DNA of 26,476 nt from positions 1-26,476 of the forward strand of contig JAEZCY010000110.1 in NCBI GenBank assembly GCA_023429845.1, in the 5' to 3' direction. The notes under the pieces are model-generated. The model saw nothing but the letters and a program-made list of their open reading frames with translations, searched no databases and had not been told where the DNA came from. This DNA is from Acidobacteriota bacterium. Lineage in GTDB: Bacteria; Acidobacteriota; Vicinamibacteria; Vicinamibacterales; Vicinamibacteraceae. Made by a program: the position numbers and the translations under genes. Numbering within the stretch: the stretch's first letter is position 1; each line of letters begins with the position of its first letter. Shown piece by piece: positions 8,900-20,390 of the stretch.

Positions 8900-9541
8900 T
8901 CACGGGCCGACGGTGCCCGCCACGGGCAGCCGCCATCCGTGACGGAGCGCCAGGACGCGCAACAGGAAACAGACGGATGCGCCGACGATCGTCGTCGGCA
9001 CCGGCGGCAGGTGGAGCACGTGGCCGACAACGACGATGATCGACGCCGCGAGCGCCGCCACCGCGTACAGTTCGGCGCGCAGCACGATCGGAATCTCGCG
9101 CACGAGCAGGTCGCGCAGCATTCCGCCACCGATGCCGGTCAGCATGCCGAGCAGCGCTGCCGCGACGGGGTTGGCGTGGTACTCGAGCGCCTTCTGCGTA
9201 CCCGCCACCGCGAACGTGGCCAACCCCGCGGCGTCGAACAGCAGGACGACACGGTGCATGCGCGGCACCCCCGGGTACCAGACCATCGTCACGAGCGCCG
9301 CCCCCAGCGCTGCAGCGAGGTACCGCCAGTCACCGATGGCCGGCGGAGGCACCGCACCAATCAGCACGTCGCGGGTGATGCCGCCGGCGGTGCCGGCCAC
9401 GAACGCGACGACGCTCACGCCGAAGACGTCGAGTCGTTTGTTGACGCCGGTGGCTGCGCCGCTGATCGCAAAGACGAAGGTGCCGACGAGATCGAGCGTC
9501 AGCAGGAGCACTGGACTGGAGAGGAGAGTCGCGTCTGGCAT
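8900..9541 (-). CDS. TRIC/YadS-type (UPF0126) multi-pass membrane protein
   Basis: The chosen start (MPDATLLSS) gives 213 residues; the frame extends 43 codons further upstream, but that part is Pro/Arg-rich and unlike the family. Two similar halves are visible: LDLVGTFVFAISGAATGVNKRLDVFG (17-41) followed by AGTAGGITRDVLIG (49-62), and FDAAGLATFAVAGT (102-115) followed by GIGGGMLRDLLV (136-147). Each half has three predicted membrane helices with a Gly-rich kink and an RD pair, and a seventh helix lies near 182-197. This is the trimeric intracellular cation channel fold found in bacterial YadS/YvgT-type proteins, placed in the inner membrane; proposed substrates include K+ and glycine. The gene stands alone, facing the tRNA-like gene tail to tail (40 bases between them). 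The ribosome site is not obvious, so the start is moderately certain. Confidence 0.88.
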   Translation of the reverse strand: MPDATLLSSPVLLLTLDLVGTFVFAISGAATGVNKRLDVFGVSVVAFVAGTAGGITRDVLIGAVPPPAIGDWRYLAAALGAALVTMVWYPGVPRMHRVVLLFDAAGLATFAVAGTQKALEYHANPVAAALLGMLTGIGGGMLRDLLVREIPIVLRAELYAVAALAASIIVVVGHVLHLPPVPTTIVGASVCFLLRVLALRHGWRLPVAGTVGP

Positions 9542-9787
9542 CCGGCAAAGCCCGCCGTGCCGTGCAGCCAGGTTGCTGCCGCAGCGTCGCGGGCTCACGA
9601 TAGCACGCGGCCTCCCGGGACGTGGCGGCCCCTCCCGGGCTGGACGAGCCCGTCTTCGGAGCGTGGTCACGGCCCCGGTGCCGGCGCGTTTCGAAGCCGG
9701 CGATGGTGGTTCACGCGGAGCGACAGCCGGCGGGTGCAGCGATCACGCTTGCGCCGCTGTCGGCTCCCCCGGCACACTAGCGACCCG
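9542..9787. promoter_or_regulatory. Divergent intergenic region between TRIC gene and PAS histidine kinase gene, with a hairpin
   Basis: This stretch separates two divergently oriented genes and should contain both promoters, but no clear -35/-10 pair is visible. An inverted repeat with perfect arms CGACAGC (9721-9727) and GCTGTCG (9756-9762), extended inward by CGGCG/CGCC with one bulge, lies just upstream of the kinase start. It could be an operator or a leader hairpin. The kinase has no visible Shine-Dalgarno sequence, so a leader structure might matter for its translation; that is speculative. Confidence 0.3.
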
Positions 9788-11281
9788 ATGTCGTGCGGCC
9801 CGGATCCCAACCGCGTCACAGGTCCACCGTCATTCGTCGTCGAAGCCGATGCCGCCAACCTGCGTGCCAGGCTGACGCACATCCTGGAGTACATGACGGA
9901 TGGCTTCCTCGTCATCGGCCGCGACTGGCGCATCGTGCACGTCAATCGCGCCGCCGCGCGCCTCCTGCAGCAGCCCGCGCCGAGGTTGATCGGGCGGGAC
10001 ATCTGGGAGGCGTTTCCGGAAGCCGTGGGCAGCCGCTTCCATGCCGAGTACCAGAGGGTGCTGGACACGGGCGAGCCGGCCTGCTTCGACGCCGAGTACG
10101 TGCCGCTCGACGTTCGCTTCTCCGTCCGGGCGCATCCCTGCGCCGAGGGCGTGGAGGTCTACTTCCTGGACATCAAGGAGCAGGTGCTCGCGCGCGAGCA
10201 CATCCGTGAGCAGGCAGCACTGCTGGACCAGGCTCGCGATGCGATCTTCGTGCGCACGCTCGACAACGTGGTGACCTACTGGAACCACGCCGCGGCTCGG
10301 CTTTACGGTTGGACGGCCGAGGAGATCGTCGGCGGGACGACACTCGGCCGCATCAACCCCGAGGGAGCGCAGCTCGACGTCATCAATGCCGCACTCCGGG
10401 AACACGGCGTGTGGTCGGGCGACATCACACAGGTCACGCGCAGCGGCGCCACGCTCGTCGTCAATTGCAGCCATACGCTGGTGCGTGACGCGGACGGACA
10501 GCCGCATCGCGTGCTCTGCATCAACACCGACGCAACCCAACAGCGCCGGGCGCAAGCCGGGCTGATGCGCGCACAGCGGATGGAGAGCCTGAGTACGCTG
10601 GCGGGAGGCTTCGCGCACGAGCTGAACAACACGCTCGCCCCGATCGTGATGGGGCTCGATGCACTCAAGGATGAACCCTGCGCGGCAGAGCTCGGCGACG
10701 TACTCGACGTGGCCATGCAGAGCACACGACGCGCAGCCGAGATGGTCGGCCAGGTGCTGGCATTTTCCCAAGGGATCGCCGGCGAGCACGAGCTTCTCGA
10801 CCTGCGCCGGATCGTCACCGGCGTCGCGAGCATGATGCGCGACACCCTGCCACGCAGCATGAGCGTGACGACCTCGATCCCGCCGCACCTCTGGCGCGTC
10901 GTCGGTGACGCCGGGCAATGCCGTCAGGCGCTGGTCAACCTGTGCCTCAATGCTCGCGACGCGATGCCCGACGGAGGCCAGCTCCGCCTCGCCGTCGAGA
11001 ACGCGTTGCTGGACGCGGAGGAGGCGGCGGCGGTGGACGGCCTGTCAGCCGGACCGTACGTGCGGATAGAGGTGACGGACACGGGAACCGGGATGCCGGC
11101 GTCGGTCGTCGCCCGGATCTTCGAGCCCTTCTATTCCACGCACGGTCTCGGCGACCGCGCCGGGTTGGGGCTCGCGATGGTGGACACCATCGTGCGCAGC
11201 CACCGCGGCGGCATCAGGGTGGCGAGCGAGGTCGGCTCCGGCTCGACGTTCTTCATCTACCTGCCTGCCGACCCGTCCTGA
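9788..11281 (+). CDS. Soluble PAS-PAS sensor histidine kinase
   Basis: The protein has 497 residues, with no signal peptide or membrane segment, so it is cytoplasmic. PAS domain 1 covers about 27-130 (ILEYMTDGFLVIGRDWRIVHVN) and PAS domain 2 about 142-252 (LLDQARDAIFVRTLDNVVTYWNHAA). The kinase core has the phosphorylated H277 in FAHELNN, the N-box NLCLNARD (384-391, N388), DTGTGM (431-436), FEPFYST and the G2 box GLGLAM (459-464). The H-box resembles the NtrB-like FAHDFNN type. No receiver domain is attached and no cognate regulator lies next to it. Its 3' end overlaps the 3' end of the minus-strand hybrid kinase gene by 25 bases, so the two transcripts are convergent and antisense at their tails. 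The start is the first ATG that leaves the PAS domain whole, but no ribosome site is seen before it. Confidence 0.87.
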   Translation: MSCGPDPNRVTGPPSFVVEADAANLRARLTHILEYMTDGFLVIGRDWRIVHVNRAAARLLQQPAPRLIGRDIWEAFPEAVGSRFHAEYQRVLDTGEPACFDAEYVPLDVRFSVRAHPCAEGVEVYFLDIKEQVLAREHIREQAALLDQARDAIFVRTLDNVVTYWNHAAARLYGWTAEEIVGGTTLGRINPEGAQLDVINAALREHGVWSGDITQVTRSGATLVVNCSHTLVRDADGQPHRVLCINTDATQQRRAQAGLMRAQRMESLSTLAGGFAHELNNTLAPIVMGLDALKDEPCAAELGDVLDVAMQSTRRAAEMVGQVLAFSQGIAGEHELLDLRRIVTGVASMMRDTLPRSMSVTTSIPPHLWRVVGDAGQCRQALVNLCLNARDAMPDGGQLRLAVENALLDAEEAAAVDGLSAGPYVRIEVTDTGTGMPASVVARIFEPFYSTHGLGDRAGLGLAMVDTIVRSHRGGIRVASEVGSGSTFFIYLPADPS

Positions 11282-13231
11282 TCGCGGCTCGGTTCGGCCG
11301 TCGCCAGGACCTGCCGGATGAGCGACGCGAGTTGGGGTGCCGTATAGGGCTTCTGCAACAGGATCGTTCCCGAGTCGCGAACGCGTTTCCTGTCGAAGCT
11401 GTCGTCGGTGTAGCCGGACACGAAGATGACGCGCGTCTCGGGATGCGCCGTCGCCAGCCAGTCGGCAACTTCCGGCCCGCTGCCGTCAGGCATGATGACG
11501 TCGAGCACGGCCACGGCGATAGGACCGTGGTGGTCGCTGCACAGCGCCCTGGCGCGCGAGAAGCGGTCCGCCTCCAGGACCGTGTAGCCGTAGCGTTCGA
11601 GCATCCGTACCGTGAGCCGACGCAACGGGCTGTTGTCCTCCACGACCAGGATGGTCTCGTGGCCCTGCACACCCGCCCGTGTCTCTTCGCTCGCCCCGGT
11701 GCTGGCTCCCCCGTCCGATACGGCCGGCAGATACAGGGTGAACGTGGTGCCTGTCCCCTCCACGCTGTGGACGTCGAGCGTGCCGCCATGGCCGGTGACG
11801 ATGCCGTACACGGTCGGCAACCCGAGGCCGGTTCCCTGCCCTCGCGGTTTGGTCGTGAAGAACGGCTCGAAGATCTGCGCCTGCACCGACGGCGCCATGC
11901 CCATGCCGGTGTCGCGGATCGCAAGCGTCACGTATCGTCCCGGCGCGACCCCCTTCCGGCGAGCCGCGTCGTGAACGAGGTGGACCTGCCCGGTGCTGAT
12001 CGTGATCGTCCCGCCGTGCGGCATGGCATCCCGCGCATTGGCCACGAGATTCAGCAGGATCTGCTCCAGCTGACCCGGATCGATCAGCACGCGAGGCATG
12101 CGCTTCGCCGTGACGATGTCGATGCGGACGCTTTCCTCGATGAGCCGCACGAGCAGCTTCGAGAAGCCCGCCAGCATCTCGTTCAGGTCGATGGCCTCCG
12201 GCCTGACGACCTGCTTGCGACTGAACGCCAGGAGCCGCCCGGTCAATGCGGTGGCGCTGGTCACCGCGGCACGAACCGCCTCGAGGTACTCCACGATCGG
12301 TGACTCTGGCGGCGCCGCCGCCGCGCTCAGGTCGGCGTAGCCGCCGATGATGGTCAGCAGATTGTTGAAGTCGTGCGCGATGGCACCCGCGAGGTTGCCG
12401 ATGGACTCCATCTTCTGCACCTGCCGCAGTTGCTCTTCGGCCAGTTGCTGCTGCGTGACGTCCATCTGGACGCCGACGGCGCCGCGCGGCTCGCCGCGCT
12501 CGTCGAGGAGCAGCTGACCGACCCCGGACAGCCACCGCACCGTGCCGTCAGGCCGCACCGCACGATAGGTGAGGCGCGAACCGGTCCGCTCACGCAGCGC
12601 CTGCTGGATTCGATCGGCTACCTGCTGCCGGTCGTCGGCATGAATGGCCGCCAGGAAGTCTTCGAACGTGCCGCCGAAGGTGCCGGGCTCGAGGCCATGC
12701 AGCCGCTCGAGGACGTCCGACCAGCGCATCGTCCCGGCTCGCAGATCGCTTTCCCAGACGCCCACGTCCACGGCTTCGAGGATGAAGCGCATCCGCTCCC
12801 GCGTCTCGTTGAGCGCGTCCTCGGCCTCGCGCTTCCGCCGTCGCTGCTCCGCCTCCCGCAGTTCGCGCTGGATGGCCGGCACGAGGCGATACGGGCGGTG
12901 CTTCACGACGAAATCGCGCGCGCCGAGCCTGAGCAGGTCCACCGCCGCCTCTTCGGCGATCGTGCCCGACATCACGATGCAGGGCAGGTAGGGCCGTTCG
13001 GCCGCCAGCACGGTGAGGACGTCCTCGGCCGTCATGGTGGGCAGCGAGTAGTCGCTGATCACCAGGTGCCAGTCCTGCTGGAGGACGGAGCGAAAGTCGT
13101 CGACCGTGTCGACGCGGACATAGGACACGTCGAACCCACCCTTCCGCAACTCGTGCAGCAGCAGGAGCATGTCCGAGTCGGAGTCCTCCACCAGCAGAAG
13201 CCGCAGCGGCTCCGGACGGCCATACATCACG

Positions 13232-13239
<8 letters not shown>
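11257..13239 (-). CDS. Hybrid histidine kinase: receiver-PAS-HisKA-HATPase-receiver
   Basis: The protein has 660 residues. The ATG lies inside the end of the preceding kinase gene (8-base overlap) with an AGGTG ribosome site, which indicates coupled translation; the frame runs 30 codons further up but that part is not conserved-looking. Receiver 1 covers about 12-128 (VEDS, phosphorylatable D63 in ISDYSLP, K113). A short coiled linker follows (128-150). The PAS/PAC domain covers about 151-264 (VGVWESDLRAGTMRWSD). The kinase core has H289 in IAHDFNN, N401 in NARDAMPHGG, DTGMGM and GTGLGLP. Receiver 2 covers about 527-645 (D580 in VLDVIMP, K630 in QKPY). It is probably phosphorylated at receiver 1 by an upstream kinase of the same operon, most likely CheA or the three-receiver kinase, and relays phosphate internally. 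It is the last gene of the chemosensory operon. There is no DNA-binding or GGDEF output, so the final target lies elsewhere. Confidence 0.92.
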
Positions 13240-15237
<1,998 letters not shown>

Positions 15238-15241
<4 letters not shown>

Positions 15242-16305
15242 GGCTGTGCGCGGGGCTGCTGGGCAGCGCGCGCAAGGGCGGGCCCGATCCCGGAAAGCGG
15301 CAGGATCCGATCCGCGGCGTCGAGACGGGCCGCCTCGCGCGGCATGCCGTAGACGACCGACGAGGCTTCGTCCTGCGCAATGGTGAATCCACCGGCATTC
15401 CTGATGGCGAGCAGCCCGCTGGCGCCGTCCCTGCCCATACCCGTGAGCAGGCAGGCGATCGCCGCGGCACCGTACTCCCGCGCGAGCGACTCGTAGAGCA
15501 CGTCGATCGAGGGCCGGCAGGAGTGGCGTTCGGCGTCGGAGGTGAGCCTGAAACGTCCCTCGCGCACCACGAGGTGACGGCCGGGCGGCGCCATCGTCAC
15601 CTCGTCGGCCGCGCCCGACACCAGGGATCCATCTGCGGGATAGCCCACGCGGAACCGGGTCTGCTCCTCCAGCCATTGCGCGAACGCATCACCAAAGGGC
15701 TCGTTGATGTGCAGGACGAGGAGCAGCGGCAATGGAAACGGCCGGGGCATGGCATTGAGCACGGTCAGGATCGCGCCCGGGCCTCCCGTCGACGCGCCGA
15801 TCGCCACGACCTGCCTTGCCGGCGGCTGTCCGGCCGCCGCGACCCGGGGCGGGCGCGCCTCACCGGGTGTCCCGTGCCAGCGTCCACGAAGATGCCGAAC
15901 GGGGCGCACCCGCGAAACCAGGCGGACCGACGCGAGAAAGGCGGCTTCCCAGACGCCGTCCGGCTCGTCGCCTCTCGGCTTCTCCACGACGTCGATCGCG
16001 CCCGCCGCCAGCGCTTCGTAGGTTGTGAAGACCTCGCCCCGGTTCAAGGATGCCGAGACGATGAGAATGGGCGTCGGACAATGCGCCATGATGTGCTCGG
16101 TCGCCGCGAGCCCGCTCATCACGGGAAGCATCATGTCCATCGTGACGAGGTCCGGTCGCAAGGCTTCACACAGGTGCACCGCCTCCTGCCCGTCGGCGGC
16201 TTCCCCGATCACGTCGATCCCCGCGCTGGCAGACAGCACGTCGCAGAGATGGCGTCGCACCGTCGCGGAGTCCTCCACGACCAGCACGCGAATGCGCTCG
16301 CTCAT
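15238..16305 (-). CDS. cheB: CheB-type protein-glutamate methylesterase with receiver domain
   Basis: The protein has 355 residues, and its start overlaps the CheA stop by four bases (ATGA). The receiver covers about 5-122 (VVEDSATVRRHL, D57 in TMDMMLPVMSG, K109 in EKPRG). A variable linker of about 35 residues follows, then the methylesterase domain (about 163-345) with the triad S172 (GASTGGP), H199 (LHINEPF, in place of the more usual QHMP) and D293 (TGMGRDG). The enzyme removes methyl groups from, and may deamidate, Glu/Gln sites on the chemoreceptor. Phosphorylation at D57 relieves inhibition by the receiver. Its place directly after cheA and opposite a CheR in the same operon indicates an adaptation circuit dedicated to the receptor encoded here, as WspF or FrzG in related systems. 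Confidence 0.95.
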
Positions 16306-18377
16306 GACTGGGTCAAGCTCCTGATCTGACTGAGGAGCACCTGTTGGTCGAACTCGCTCTTGACGATGTATGCGTTGGCGCCGGCACGTCGGCCGCGCTC
16401 GCGGTCCTCCGCCGCGGCGCGCGACGTGACGAGGATGATGGGCGTCGTCGCGAGGCGCGGCTCGGCCCTGACGTGCTCGACGAAGGTGAAGCCATCCATG
16501 TCCGGCATCTCCACGTCCACGAGGAACAGCGCGTAATCGCCGCTGCGGGCTTTCTCGAGGCCCTCGCTCCCCGAACTCGCGAGACCGACGACGTACCCGG
16601 CCGACTCGAGGATGCTCTGCTCCAGCATCCGCGTGGTCAGCGAATCGTCCACGACCAGGACCGCCTCTGCGCGCCCCGTCGGCACGGCGGCCATCGTCGG
16701 AGACGTCGAAACGCGCTCGATCAACGCGTGAGGCTCGAGCACCAGTCGTGGCCGGCCAGAGGGGTCGATCGCTGCGCCGACGGCGACGGAATGCGCCGGG
16801 GCGAGCGCCGGCAGGGGCCGCACGGTGACGGTGGTGGCGGGGTGTACACGGTCCACGACCAGCGCCAGGAGCCGGTCGCCGCTGCGCACGATCAGCGCCG
16901 GTCGCCCGCCAATCGACGGCGCCGCACGCTCTGGCGCGACGACGGCATGAAGCGCGCCGACGGGGACGGCTTCCCCGTCGATCATGAGTGCCGCCCCTCG
17001 CGCGCTTCTCGCAAGCTGGTGCTCCTCGATCTTGACGATGCGGTTGACCGCGTCGAGCGGCACGGCGGCCGGCACGTCAGCGGCGTCCACGAGGAGGGCT
17101 GCCAGCGATGCGAGCGCGAACGGCACGATGAGTTCGACCGTCGTTCCCGCGCCAGGCCGCGTGCGGACGTGGACGCGGCCGCCGAGGCGCACGGCGACGT
17201 CGCGCACGACACCCAGCCCGATGCCGCGACCTGCAAGTGACGTCACCGTCGTCGCCGTGCTCACGCCACTCTCGAGCAGCACCCGGAGCAGCGCGTCCGG
17301 ATCCGCGGGGAGGTGTGCGACGCCGCGCTGCCGCAGCGCGGCGCGCACGCGATCGAGGTCGATTCCTCCACCGTCGTCCGTGCAGGACACCCGGACGTAT
17401 TCCCGCACACGCTCGACCGTGACACGCACGGTGGCCTCGGCGGGCTTGCCGAGGGCATCGCGTTCGCGCAGGTCGGTTTCGACGCCGTGCGCAACGGCAT
17501 TGCGCACGACGTGGAGGCATGCCGTCTGCAGCAGACTGAGCATCTCCGGCTCCAGGCGCAGGTCGCCGCCCGCTGCCTCGAACCGTACCCGCTTGCCCTG
17601 GGCGAGCGCAGCGTCGCGTGTGGCGCGCTCGAGGAAGCGGAACATGGCGCGCGCCGGCGCCAGGTGCAATCTCGCAGTGGCCTCGGCCACGAGGTGGATC
17701 TCCCGATTGGCGCGCTCGACAGCCTGCACACCGCTGCGCTCCAGCGCGCCGAGACGCCGCCTGACCTCCGCAGTGATGGCGCGCAGTCCGTCGTCGAGGG
17801 TGCGTCCGTCCTCGGTGCGCCGCGCGACCGTCGAAACCGATAGATGGTCGTCGATGACATCCAGGAGCCGTCGCGCGTGCTGGACCTCTCGCATCGCGTC
17901 GTCCACGCCGCGAAGGGCGGCCTCGGTGGCCGACAGCCCCTGCGCGACGCCATCGATGTCGTCGGCGTCGGGCCGGAACGCGTGGATCGCCTCGTCTCCC
18001 GGCCGCATCGCGCCCGAGCCCGGTGCGGCGTCCGTCGCCGGCTGGCCACCTCCTGGCCCAGGGACGACGCCGAGGCTGGCCAGCTGCGCACGCATGCGGT
18101 CCACGACGACCAGCATGCGGGAGGCCGCGGCGACGTCGTGGGTGCCGGAGCCATCGCGCAGGGCGGCCAGGAGGTCCTCGAGCGCGTGCGCGTCCTCGGC
18201 GAGTGTGGCAAGCCGCACCACGCGTGCCGCGCCCTTCAACGTGTGCGCATGACGCAGCAGCCGGTCGACGAGGCCCTGCTCAACGGCGCCCCGCTCGACG
18301 GCGAGGATGCCGTCTCCGAGCTGGTCGAGCAACTCCCGCGCTTCGATGCGGAAGTAGCGGTACGGGTCGGCGGTCAT
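16302..18377 (-). CDS. cheA: CheA-type histidine kinase fused to a C-terminal receiver (WspE/FrzE-like)
   Basis: The protein has 691 residues. The ATG lies five bases after the chemoreceptor stop; the frame extends far upstream but only as an Arg-rich shadow of the receptor gene. The P1 Hpt domain covers about 1-105, with phosphorylated H45 in HAHTLKGAAR. A Gly/Pro-rich linker follows (about 105-140), with no P2 domain. The dimerisation/P3 region covers about 145-255. The P4 ATPase covers about 265-420 (N293 in VVRNAVAHGVE, DDGGGID at 334-340, GRGIGLG at 383-389). A P5 CheW-like domain covers about 420-555. The receiver covers about 572-690 (VVDDS, D621 in LVDVEMPDMDGF, K673 in VKSEF). Loss of P2 with a fused receiver is the standard shape of WspE, FrzE and other non-flagellar kinases. 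It should form a signalling core with the chemoreceptor and the two CheW proteins and phosphorylate its own receiver, CheB and the downstream receivers. Confidence 0.93.
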   Translation of the reverse strand: MTADPYRYFRIEARELLDQLGDGILAVERGAVEQGLVDRLLRHAHTLKGAARVVRLATLAEDAHALEDLLAALRDGSGTHDVAAASRMLVVVDRMRAQLASLGVVPGPGGGQPATDAAPGSGAMRPGDEAIHAFRPDADDIDGVAQGLSATEAALRGVDDAMREVQHARRLLDVIDDHLSVSTVARRTEDGRTLDDGLRAITAEVRRRLGALERSGVQAVERANREIHLVAEATARLHLAPARAMFRFLERATRDAALAQGKRVRFEAAGGDLRLEPEMLSLLQTACLHVVRNAVAHGVETDLRERDALGKPAEATVRVTVERVREYVRVSCTDDGGGIDLDRVRAALRQRGVAHLPADPDALLRVLLESGVSTATTVTSLAGRGIGLGVVRDVAVRLGGRVHVRTRPGAGTTVELIVPFALASLAALLVDAADVPAAVPLDAVNRIVKIEEHQLARSARGAALMIDGEAVPVGALHAVVAPERAAPSIGGRPALIVRSGDRLLALVVDRVHPATTVTVRPLPALAPAHSVAVGAAIDPSGRPRLVLEPHALIERVSTSPTMAAVPTGRAEAVLVVDDSLTTRMLEQSILESAGYVVGLASSGSEGLEKARSGDYALFLVDVEMPDMDGFTFVEHVRAEPRLATTPIILVTSRAAAEDRERGRRAGANAYIVKSEFDQQVLLSQIRSLTQS

Positions 18378-18382
18378 GCTTC

Positions 18383-19855
18383 TCAGCTGACCGGCTGGGC
18401 GCTGGCGATGCGCAGCAGATCGGACGACAGGCGCGTCAATTGCGCCGCCGTCTGCTGCGTCTGGGCGGTACTGGTTTCGGTCTCGCGAGCCGCCTGGGCG
18501 ATGTCGACGACCGCGCCGCTCACCTGCTCGACTGCCGTCATCTGCTGCTTGATGGAGAGCTCGATCTCGCGCGCGGCGTCGCTGGTCGCCGCCACGAGTC
18601 CATTGATCTGTTCGAACGCCGATGTCACGTCTGCAAAGTGCCGCGAGCCGGTTTCGACGGCCTTCGAGCCGCTCTCGGTCGCCATCACTGTGGTGTTGAC
18701 CGCGCTGCGGACGTCCTCGATCAAGCCACGGACCTCCTTGGTGGACGACGTCACGCGATCGGCAAGCTTGCGAATCTCGTCGGCGACCACGGCAAACCGC
18801 CGACCGTGTTCGCCGGCGCCCGCGGCCTCGATCGTCGCGTTGATGGCGACGATGTTCGTCTGCTCGGCCAGCTCGGACACGATCTCGACGACAGTGCCCA
18901 CCTGCTGCGACTTGCGCCCGAGTTCGAGCATGTGCGTGACGACCTGCTCCACCTGCCGCTGAATCGCCGAGATCGCCTCCTGCGCGCGCAACACCGTCCG
19001 GTCGCCTGAACCTGCCGCGCCAGCCGTGCTCTCGGCGATCTGCGCGACGCGGCGGGCGCTCTCGGCAATCTGGCCCGAACTCGCCAACAGTTCGCTCATC
19101 GTGGTAGCGATCTCGGCCATCGCCGTCGACTGCTGCTTCGCCCCTGTTGCCTGCTGCGTGGCCACGGCCTGCAGTTCCGCCGACGAGTTCTGCACGTCGC
19201 CGACGGCGGTGCCGATCTGGTGGACGAGACGATTGGTGATCAGCGCGCCGGCGGCAATCGCCGCCACGATGGCCAGCCCGGTCAAGCCGACGAGCAGCAC
19301 GCTCGTCCAGCCGGCGCGCAGGCGGGACTGCTCCGCTGCACGGCGGATCTGGTCGCGTTCGTGCGCCACGAAGGCCCGCACGGCGCCGTCGAGGCGTGCG
19401 GCGGTCGGGTCGACGGATGTGGCGAACACCTCGAGCAGCTCTGCTGTCGGTGCGCCACGTCGCCGGCGGCTGACCAGGTCCTCGAGCGCCAGCTGGTTGT
19501 GCTCCTCGGCTCCGGCAATCGCCTCGATCAACCGCTGGCGTTCGCTGTCGCCGAGGGCCTGACGCAATCGTCCCAGGGTCGCCAGCAACTCCGTCCGCGC
19601 CGCCCGCATGTCGACGACGGCCGATTCGCGACCGGTGAGCAGGAACTCGCGCGCGTCGCTGCCCTTGCGGTGCCGCAACGTCGCGATCTCTTGCGCGCCG
19701 ACGAGTGCCTGGATCCCTACGTCGATGACCGCGTCCTTGCTGCGCACCGCGGCATGCAGCGCGACGAACGCCACTGTCCCCACCAGCACGGTCAACAACA
19801 CCAGCAAGCCGAAGCTCGCACCGAGGCTTCGCCGGAACGTCCACTGTCCACTCAT
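18383..19855 (-). CDS. Methyl-accepting chemotaxis protein with CHASE3-like periplasmic domain, no HAMP
   Basis: The start MSGQWTF was chosen because AAGGA lies five bases before it; an in-frame ATG 11 codons upstream would overlap cheW and has no such site. The protein then has 490 residues. Membrane helix 1 is about 11-36. The periplasmic helical domain (about 38-180) carries REFLLTGRESAV, a CHASE3/4-helix-bundle signature. Membrane helix 2 is about 184-207. The cytoplasmic coiled coil runs from about 212 to the end. The kinase-contacting tip is EQTNIVAINATIEAAGAGEHGRRFAVVADEIRKL in outline (331-364), where the usual EAARAGE reads EAAGAGE. No HAMP motif can be recognised between helix 2 and the signalling helices, and there is no C-terminal NWETF-type tether for CheR/CheB. 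It senses an unknown signal at the inner membrane; WspA-type receptors respond to surface contact or envelope stress. It is followed after five bases by cheA. Confidence 0.93.
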   Translation of the reverse strand: MSGQWTFRRSLGASFGLLVLLTVLVGTVAFVALHAAVRSKDAVIDVGIQALVGAQEIATLRHRKGSDAREFLLTGRESAVVDMRAARTELLATLGRLRQALGDSERQRLIEAIAGAEEHNQLALEDLVSRRRRGAPTAELLEVFATSVDPTAARLDGAVRAFVAHERDQIRRAAEQSRLRAGWTSVLLVGLTGLAIVAAIAAGALITNRLVHQIGTAVGDVQNSSAELQAVATQQATGAKQQSTAMAEIATTMSELLASSGQIAESARRVAQIAESTAGAAGSGDRTVLRAQEAISAIQRQVEQVVTHMLELGRKSQQVGTVVEIVSELAEQTNIVAINATIEAAGAGEHGRRFAVVADEIRKLADRVTSSTKEVRGLIEDVRSAVNTTVMATESGSKAVETGSRHFADVTSAFEQINGLVAATSDAAREIELSIKQQMTAVEQVSGAVVDIAQAARETETSTAQTQQTAAQLTRLSSDLLRIASAQPVS

Positions 19856-19868
19856 CGCATCGTGTCCT

Positions 19869-20390
19869 TCATGCCTCCGCGCTGGCATGCACGCGGATGG
19901 CGTCGATAACCGCTGGCAGCGACACCAGCGGCAGGAGGGTGTCGCCGACGTCGACCATCACGGTGGGCGACGACGAGTCGGGGGCGCTCGTTGCCGGACC
20001 CGGCATCGTGGCGCGCGGTACCCGGACGTGTCGGTCGCAGCCGTCGAGCGCCATGGCGATCGACTCCCGCGCGGCGAGCACGAAACAGCCCGCAGCCCCA
20101 TCGGCGGGGTGGCCGAGCAAGACGCGCAGGTCGTAGACCGGCACCAGCCGCGCATCGATCTGGGCCAGCCCCATGAACGCCGGGGTCATGGTCGGCACCG
20201 GTGTCACGGCAAGCTGCCTGTGCATGGCCACGAGGTCGGTCATGGCCAGCAGGTGAGGCCGGCCGCCAATCGTCACGGCGAGCAGATCCACGGCGTCGGC
20301 CGCGACATCGCGCGGCGGGTCCCTGAAGGCCTCGTCGAATGCCGCACGCAGGGCGGCCACGCGCGAGTCTTCGGGTTGCCGATCGCTCAC
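19869..20390 (-). CDS. cheW: CheW-type coupling protein (second copy, next to the receptor)
   Basis: A GTG start at 20390-20388 shares GTGA with the cheR stop and has GGAG eight bases upstream; it gives 173 residues. Starting at a later ATG would cut into the domain, and an earlier ATG lies in the cheR tail. After an N-terminal extension of about 35 residues, the CheW fold runs to the end: VTIGGRPHLLAM (strand 1), MGLAQIDARLVPVYDLRVLLG (the conserved GxxxxRxxxVPVYDLR block) and VDVGDTLLPLVSLPAVI near the C-terminus. CheW proteins hold receptors and CheA together in the inner-membrane array. Its extended N-terminus and place right before the receptor gene resemble WspD. The receptor gene starts 13 bases downstream. 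Confidence 0.87.
   Translation of the reverse strand: MSDRQPEDSRVAALRAAFDEAFRDPPRDVAADAVDLLAVTIGGRPHLLAMTDLVAMHRQLAVTPVPTMTPAFMGLAQIDARLVPVYDLRVLLGHPADGAAGCFVLAARESIAMALDGCDRHVRVPRATMPGPATSAPDSSSPTVMVDVGDTLLPLVSLPAVIDAIRVHASAEA

Noticed and set aside
9679..9702. Second tRNA suggested by a TTCGAA-containing hairpin
   Set aside because: No acceptor, D or anticodon stems can be placed around it, and the loop is ten bases rather than seven.
18383..19844. Upstream extension of the CheA frame through the chemoreceptor gene
   Set aside because: It is an Arg-rich out-of-frame shadow. A CheA start with an intact Hpt domain lies at 18377, five bases after the receptor stop.
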